DNA from: Pseudopedobacter saltans
GTDB lineage: Bacteria; Bacteroidota; Bacteroidia; Chitinophagales; Chitinophagaceae
DNA: 9,781 nucleotides
Assembly: GCA_003241175.1 (NCBI GenBank)
Contig: QFOI01000102.1
Coordinates: forward strand, 1 to 9,781
Direction of reading: 5' to 3'
Shown piece by piece: positions 5,366-9,781 of the stretch. Every line of letters begins with the position of its first letter. Position 1 is the stretch's first letter. The notes below the pieces were generated by a model. It did not search any database, was not told the DNA's origin, and saw only the letters and a list, made by a program, of their open reading frames with translations. A program made the position numbers and the translations under genes.

Positions 5366-8300
5366 ATGTTAAAAAGATTTATAGAAAGACCGGTCTTGTC
5401 GACTGTAATTTCCATCCTTTTGCTCTTGCTCGGCGCATTGGCATTATTTAATTTACCCATCAATTTGTTTCCGGATATTGCGCCGCCAAGCGTGCAGGTC
5501 ACGGCCTCCTATCCTGGTGCAAACTCAGAAGTTGTGGCGCGTTCCGTTGCTACGCCGATTGAGGAAGCGGTGAACGGTGTGGAAAATATGACGTATATGA
5601 CGTCGAATTCCAGTAATGATGGAAGTATGACTTTGACCGTATTTTTCAAACAAGGTACAGATCCTGATATTGCAGCAGTAAACGTGCAAAATAGAGTATC
5701 TAAAGCTACCAGTCAGATTCCGCAAGAAGTAATACAGGCGGGAATTTCCACGCAGAAAGTGCAAAATAGTATGATTATGTTTATGGGATTATCAAGTGAT
5801 GATAGTTCCAAATATGATGAACTGTTTTTACAAAATTATTTGAAAATAAATATCATCCCACAGATACAACGTATCCAAGGTGTGGCACAGGCGCAGGTTT
5901 TTGGTTCACAAGATTATAGTATGCGTATTTGGTTGAAACCTGATAGACTGGCTGCTAATAATTTGTCGCCACAAGATGTAACTAAGGCGATTCAAGATCA
6001 AAGTTTGGAAGCGGCACCGGGTCGTTTGGGGCAAAATAGTCCAGAAACTTTTGAGTTTATTTTAAAATATAAGGGCAAACTCAACAAACCAGAACAATAT
6101 GAAAATATAGTTGTGAAAGCTAACGCAGATGGGTCGATGCTTCGTTTGAAAGATGTAGCGCGTGTACAATTTGGTTCTTACAATTATTCCGCAACTAATA
6201 GAATCAATGGTAAACCTGTTGCAGGATTTTCAATTTTGCAAACAGCTGGTTCTAATGCGAATGACATTATCACAGAAATTGAAAGACAAATCAAAGAGTT
6301 TACACCTTTGCTACCAAAGGGAATTCATACTGTGATTATGTATAATTCTAAAGACTTTTTGGATGCGTCTATTGATCAAGTACGTGAAACTTTAATCATC
6401 GCATTTATATTAGTATTCATCGTTGTGTTTGTGTTTTTGCAAGATTTTCGTTCGACCTTGATTCCTGCAATTGCAGTTCCAGTGGCGATTGTAGGTACAT
6501 TCTTCTTCTTACAACTTTTTGGATTTACGATCAATCTTTTGACGCTCTTTGCCTTGGTTTTGGCGATTGGTATTGTGGTGGATGACGCTATCGTTGTTGT
6601 GGAAGCGGTACACGCAAAAATGGAACAAACTAAAATGCCTGTAAAAGAAGCGACTATACAATCGATGAGCGAAATCTCAGGAGCAATTGTTTCTATTACG
6701 TTGGTGATGTCTGCGGTGTTCGTTCCAGTTGGATTTATGAAAGGTCCTGCAGGTGTATTCTATCGACAATTTGCATTTACCTTGGCAATAGCGATTATCA
6801 TTTCGGCTATTAACGCCTTAACGTTGAGTCCTGCTTTATGTGCCATTTTCTTGAAAAATGTACACGGAGAAGAAGGAGAAAATCATCAAAAATTAAGTTA
6901 CAAACAACGCTTTTTCAAGGCTTTCAATGTTGGCTTTGAAAACTTAACGAACAAATATGTAAAAAGCCTACGCTTTTTAACCAAACATAAATGGGTGGCG
7001 ATTCTCGGCTTGGTGATTATTTGTATATCAAGTGTAATTTTAATCCAAAAAGCACCAACAGGATTTATTCCTAATGAGGATCAAGGTTTCGTTTTATATG
7101 CCGTAAATACGCCTCCAGGAAGTTCATTAGACAGAACTAAAAATGCGACTTTAGCTATTGACAAAGTCATTCGCAAAGAAGCCGTTGTAAAAAATCTTTG
7201 GGTTTCTGATGGTTTGAATTTTATCAGTAACGCAAGCGCATCGCCTTTTGCCGCAGGATTTATCAAATTAAAAGATTTGGAAGAACGTGGCGCAGACAAG
7301 GATCCCGATGTATTTGCAGCAAACTTAACAGGCAAAGTTTCACAAGTGAAAGATGCGAGTGCATTTTTCTTCAACTTCCCAACGATTCAAGGGTTTGGTA
7401 ATGTGAGTGGATTTGAATTTATGTTGCAAGATCGCGGCAATGGTAATCTGCAACAACTCGGGACAACAGCTTGGCAATTCATTGGGGAGTTGATGAAACG
7501 TAAAGAAATTGCGTTCGCATTTACCACATTTGCCGCAGGAAATCCTCAGTACGAAATCAATGTAGATTTTGAAAAAGCCAAACAATTAGGCGTTCCAGTG
7601 AGTGAATTGATGCAAACTTTGCAAGTCTATTACGGTAGTAGTTTTGTTTCAGATTTTAACCGTTTCGGCAAATACTATAGAGTGATGGCGCAAGCGGATA
7701 TTCCTTATAGAAATGATGTGCATAGTTTGGATGGCATTTTTGTAAAAAATAATTTAGGTGAAATGGTTCCTGTAAAAACAATTATCACTTTACAAAGAAC
7801 CTACGGTCCGGAAACTGTAACTAGAAACAATTTGTTCAATGCAGTAACTATCAATGGGACACCAAAACCAGGCTATAGTACGGGCGATGCGATCAAAGCA
7901 GTAGAAGAAACAGCCAAGCAAGTTTTACCTCGTGGATATGCATATGAATGGACGGGAATTACGCGTGAAGAAAAAGCTACAGGCGGACAAACATCCTTTA
8001 TTTTCTTGTTGAGTGTCGTGTTTGTATTCTTCTTATTAGCAGCGCAATATGAAAGTTATATTTTGCCATTTGCCATTGTATTGACGATTCCAACTGGGAT
8101 TTTCGGCGTGTTTGCATTCACAGGTTTAGCAGGAATTGAAAACAATATTTACGTACAAGTAGGGTTAATAATGCTGATTGGTTTATTGGCCAAAAATGCG
8201 ATTTTGATTGTAGAATATGCCGTCCAAAGACGTAAGAACGGAATGGGTTTGGTTGAATCCGCACTAGAAGCTTCTAAATTAAGATTACGTCCTATATTGA

Positions 8301-8533
8301 TGACGTCCTTCGCTTTCATCGTTGGTATGTTGCCGCTCGTATGGGCGCACGGCGCATCTGCTAAAGGAAACCATTCTATTGGAATGAGTACCGTCGGTGG
8401 TATGGTTACGGGCGTATTATTTGGAATATTTATCATTCCTGTACTGTATGTCATTTTCCAATATTTACAAGAAAAAGTGAGCGGCAAAAAAGTAACAACT
8501 CCTCCTGCAGAATCCACTCCAACACATCATTAA
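5366..8533 (+). CDS. RND multidrug efflux transporter, inner-membrane pump (AcrB/MexB, HAE1 type)
   Basis: This proton-driven pump takes up drugs, detergents or similar compounds from the periplasm and inner membrane and passes them to the outer-membrane channel. The 1055 residues match AcrB-type length (about 1050). The N-terminus LKRFIERPVLSTVISILLLLLG is the first membrane helix of HAE1 pumps. A first large periplasmic loop spans about 30-335, a block of membrane helices 340-495, a second loop about 565-870, and the last helices run from about 876 to 1035. The proton relay is intact: D406 and D407 in GIVVDDAIVVVEA (402-414) and the partner lysine K943 in LLAKNAILIVEYA. These, with two large loops, mark the drug-export rather than metal-export branch. 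No frameshift or loss of key residues is seen. It starts 97 bp after the adaptor gene, behind a stem-loop. The substrate cannot be predicted. Confidence 0.95.
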   Translation: MLKRFIERPVLSTVISILLLLLGALALFNLPINLFPDIAPPSVQVTASYPGANSEVVARSVATPIEEAVNGVENMTYMTSNSSNDGSMTLTVFFKQGTDPDIAAVNVQNRVSKATSQIPQEVIQAGISTQKVQNSMIMFMGLSSDDSSKYDELFLQNYLKINIIPQIQRIQGVAQAQVFGSQDYSMRIWLKPDRLAANNLSPQDVTKAIQDQSLEAAPGRLGQNSPETFEFILKYKGKLNKPEQYENIVVKANADGSMLRLKDVARVQFGSYNYSATNRINGKPVAGFSILQTAGSNANDIITEIERQIKEFTPLLPKGIHTVIMYNSKDFLDASIDQVRETLIIAFILVFIVVFVFLQDFRSTLIPAIAVPVAIVGTFFFLQLFGFTINLLTLFALVLAIGIVVDDAIVVVEAVHAKMEQTKMPVKEATIQSMSEISGAIVSITLVMSAVFVPVGFMKGPAGVFYRQFAFTLAIAIIISAINALTLSPALCAIFLKNVHGEEGENHQKLSYKQRFFKAFNVGFENLTNKYVKSLRFLTKHKWVAILGLVIICISSVILIQKAPTGFIPNEDQGFVLYAVNTPPGSSLDRTKNATLAIDKVIRKEAVVKNLWVSDGLNFISNASASPFAAGFIKLKDLEERGADKDPDVFAANLTGKVSQVKDASAFFFNFPTIQGFGNVSGFEFMLQDRGNGNLQQLGTTAWQFIGELMKRKEIAFAFTTFAAGNPQYEINVDFEKAKQLGVPVSELMQTLQVYYGSSFVSDFNRFGKYYRVMAQADIPYRNDVHSLDGIFVKNNLGEMVPVKTIITLQRTYGPETVTRNNLFNAVTINGTPKPGYSTGDAIKAVEETAKQVLPRGYAYEWTGITREEKATGGQTSFIFLLSVVFVFFLLAAQYESYILPFAIVLTIPTGIFGVFAFTGLAGIENNIYVQVGLIMLIGLLAKNAILIVEYAVQRRKNGMGLVESALEASKLRLRPILMTSFAFIVGMLPLVWAHGASAKGNHSIGMSTVGGMVTGVLFGIFIIPVLYVIFQYLQEKVSGKKVTTPPAESTPTHH

Positions 8534-8551
8534 TCCACAACTATAGTTTCC

Positions 8552-9781
8552 ATGACAAATAATAAAATAATCTTAGGAATATCCATAGTTGCAGCCATAT
8601 TCGCTGCAGCTTGCAAAACAGGAAAGTTGCCTCCATCCGAGGCAGCACCTGTAGAAGATGCCTATTTCAGAAATATAAAAACCACCGCCGATACAGGCAA
8701 TATTGCCGACTTGGAATGGCGACAATATTTTAGTGATACCACTTTGCAAAACTTAATAGCAAAAGGTATTGCTAACAACTATGATATGCAACTGGCATTG
8801 AAAAAAATCGCCGCATCTCAAGCGACTTTGAATCAAGCCAAACTATTGCAATTGCCAACGTTGAGCTTTGGCGTAACGGGACAATATTCGCATCCATCCA
8901 AAAACAGTTTGAATGGTATTAGTTTGAGTAGTTTTTTAGGACAAAAGCATATTGAAGACTATAATGCTGCATTCAATTTAGGTTGGGAAGCGGACATTTG
9001 GGGCAAATTAAGATTGAGAAAAGATGTCGCGTTAGCGCAGTATTTACAAACTTATGAAGCTCAAAAAGTCATCCAAACACAGATTGTAGCGTCTATTGCA
9101 GAAGGTTACTATAATTTGCTGATGTTGGACGAACAATTGAAAATTACGCAAGGCAATTTGGAATTGAGTGATACCACTTTAAACATTACCAAATTACAAT
9201 GGACCGCAGGATTAGCAACGAATCTAGCCGTACAACAAGCAACCGCTCAGAAGCAATCTGTTGCTGTCTTAATCCCACAATTGAAACAAAATATTGCGTT
9301 GCAAGAAAATGCATTGAGCATTTTAATTGGAGAAATGCCTAAAAGCATTTTGCGAAATAGACAATTGGCTGATATTTCTATTCCCACTTCTTTAAATGCA
9401 GGCGTTCCAGCGGATTTAGTGAGCCGTCGACCAGATGTGAGAAATCAGGAATTGAATTTGAGAAGTGCGAATGCACAAATTGGAATCGCACAAGCTGAAA
9501 TGTATCCTAGTTTGACCATCAGTGCGAGTGGCGGCGTCAATTCCTTCAAAGCTAGCAATTGGTTTGAAATTCCAGCGTCCTTATTTGGAAATGCGTTGGG
9601 TGGATTGACGCAACCTATTTTTCAAAGAGGAACTTTAAAAATGAATTTGAAACTAGCACAAAATCAACGCGAACAAAATGTATTGGAATTTAAACAAACC
9701 GTTTTAAATGCAGTTGGTGAGGTATCGGATGCCTTAGTACAAATCGATCAATTAAAAGTTCAATCTGCAATCACGACTGAG
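8552..9781 (+). CDS. RND outer-membrane factor lipoprotein (NodT/OprM type), 3' end beyond the window
   Basis: The frame is open from the ATG at 8552 to the window edge: 410 codons with no stop. This trimeric channel protein would complete the efflux complex through the outer membrane. The signal peptide (MTNNKIILGISIVAAIFAAAC) ends in a good lipobox AAAC with the lipidated C21. Landmarks include DLEWRQYFSD after the linker, FNLGWEADIWGKLRL at the first strand and helix boundary, LQWTAGLATNLAVQQA in the first repeat, and GVPADLVSRRPDVR at 284-297, the hallmark of the NodT family. The second repeat follows with IGIAQAEMYPSLTISASGG and LTQPIFQRGTLK. Full family members are about 450-490 residues, so some 40-80 are missing. 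It begins 18 bp after the pump stop, clearly in the same operon. It is a real gene truncated only by the window boundary. Confidence 0.93.
   Translation, partial: MTNNKIILGISIVAAIFAAACKTGKLPPSEAAPVEDAYFRNIKTTADTGNIADLEWRQYFSDTTLQNLIAKGIANNYDMQLALKKIAASQATLNQAKLLQLPTLSFGVTGQYSHPSKNSLNGISLSSFLGQKHIEDYNAAFNLGWEADIWGKLRLRKDVALAQYLQTYEAQKVIQTQIVASIAEGYYNLLMLDEQLKITQGNLELSDTTLNITKLQWTAGLATNLAVQQATAQKQSVAVLIPQLKQNIALQENALSILIGEMPKSILRNRQLADISIPTSLNAGVPADLVSRRPDVRNQELNLRSANAQIGIAQAEMYPSLTISASGGVNSFKASNWFEIPASLFGNALGGLTQPIFQRGTLKMNLKLAQNQREQNVLEFKQTVLNAVGEVSDALVQIDQLKVQSAITTE

Noticed and set aside
8149..8517. A 122-codon minus-strand frame inside the pump gene.
   Set aside because: It is antisense to the last membrane helices of the pump, which are fully conserved on the + strand.

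Overview
The window is AT-rich (by eye roughly 35-38% G+C) and every gene I can support lies on the + strand. Promoter-like sequences fit the Bacteroidota pattern (a TAnnTTTG -7 box with a TTTG/TTG -33 box), Shine-Dalgarno sequences are essentially absent, and the proteins look like those of Bacteroidota. A member of that phylum, perhaps near Chitinophagaceae or Sphingobacteriia, is my inference. No RNA gene, mobile element or CRISPR array is visible.

Layout. (1) 1-260 is an AT-rich non-coding stretch with a good TAnnTTTG box. (2) 261-818 is a small lipoprotein gene split by one in-frame TAA at codon 41. (3) 878-2031 is a two-gene alkylation-repair pair: an Ogt-type O6-alkylguanine-DNA alkyltransferase, and an AlkA-type 3-methyladenine glycosylase whose start overlaps the preceding stop (ATGA). 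(4) 2086-3114 is an HTH-WYL regulator, 54 bp after the glycosylase gene. (5) 3187-3786 is a TetR-family repressor with a GTG start. (6) 4093 to the window end is a complete tripartite RND efflux operon in the order periplasmic adaptor, HAE1-type inner-membrane pump, NodT-type outer-membrane factor. The last gene runs off the end.

How the parts work together. The TetR protein is probably the local repressor of the pump. Four copies of a dyad with half-site TGTTAGATAA flank the tetR gene: one just downstream of its own -7 box, one right after its stop codon, and two more 118-142 bp before the adaptor start. This gives an autoregulated repressor plus pump switch, shown directly by repeated palindromes though the binding itself is inferred. 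The adaptor, pump and outer-membrane factor would form one envelope-spanning proton-driven exporter. The alkylation-repair pair and WYL regulator may form a separate damage-response unit; that link rests only on adjacency and on known roles of WYL proteins.

I see no sign of a wholly new system. The most checkable points are the operator array, the nonsense-split lipoprotein gene, and two stem-loops in the adaptor-pump gap.
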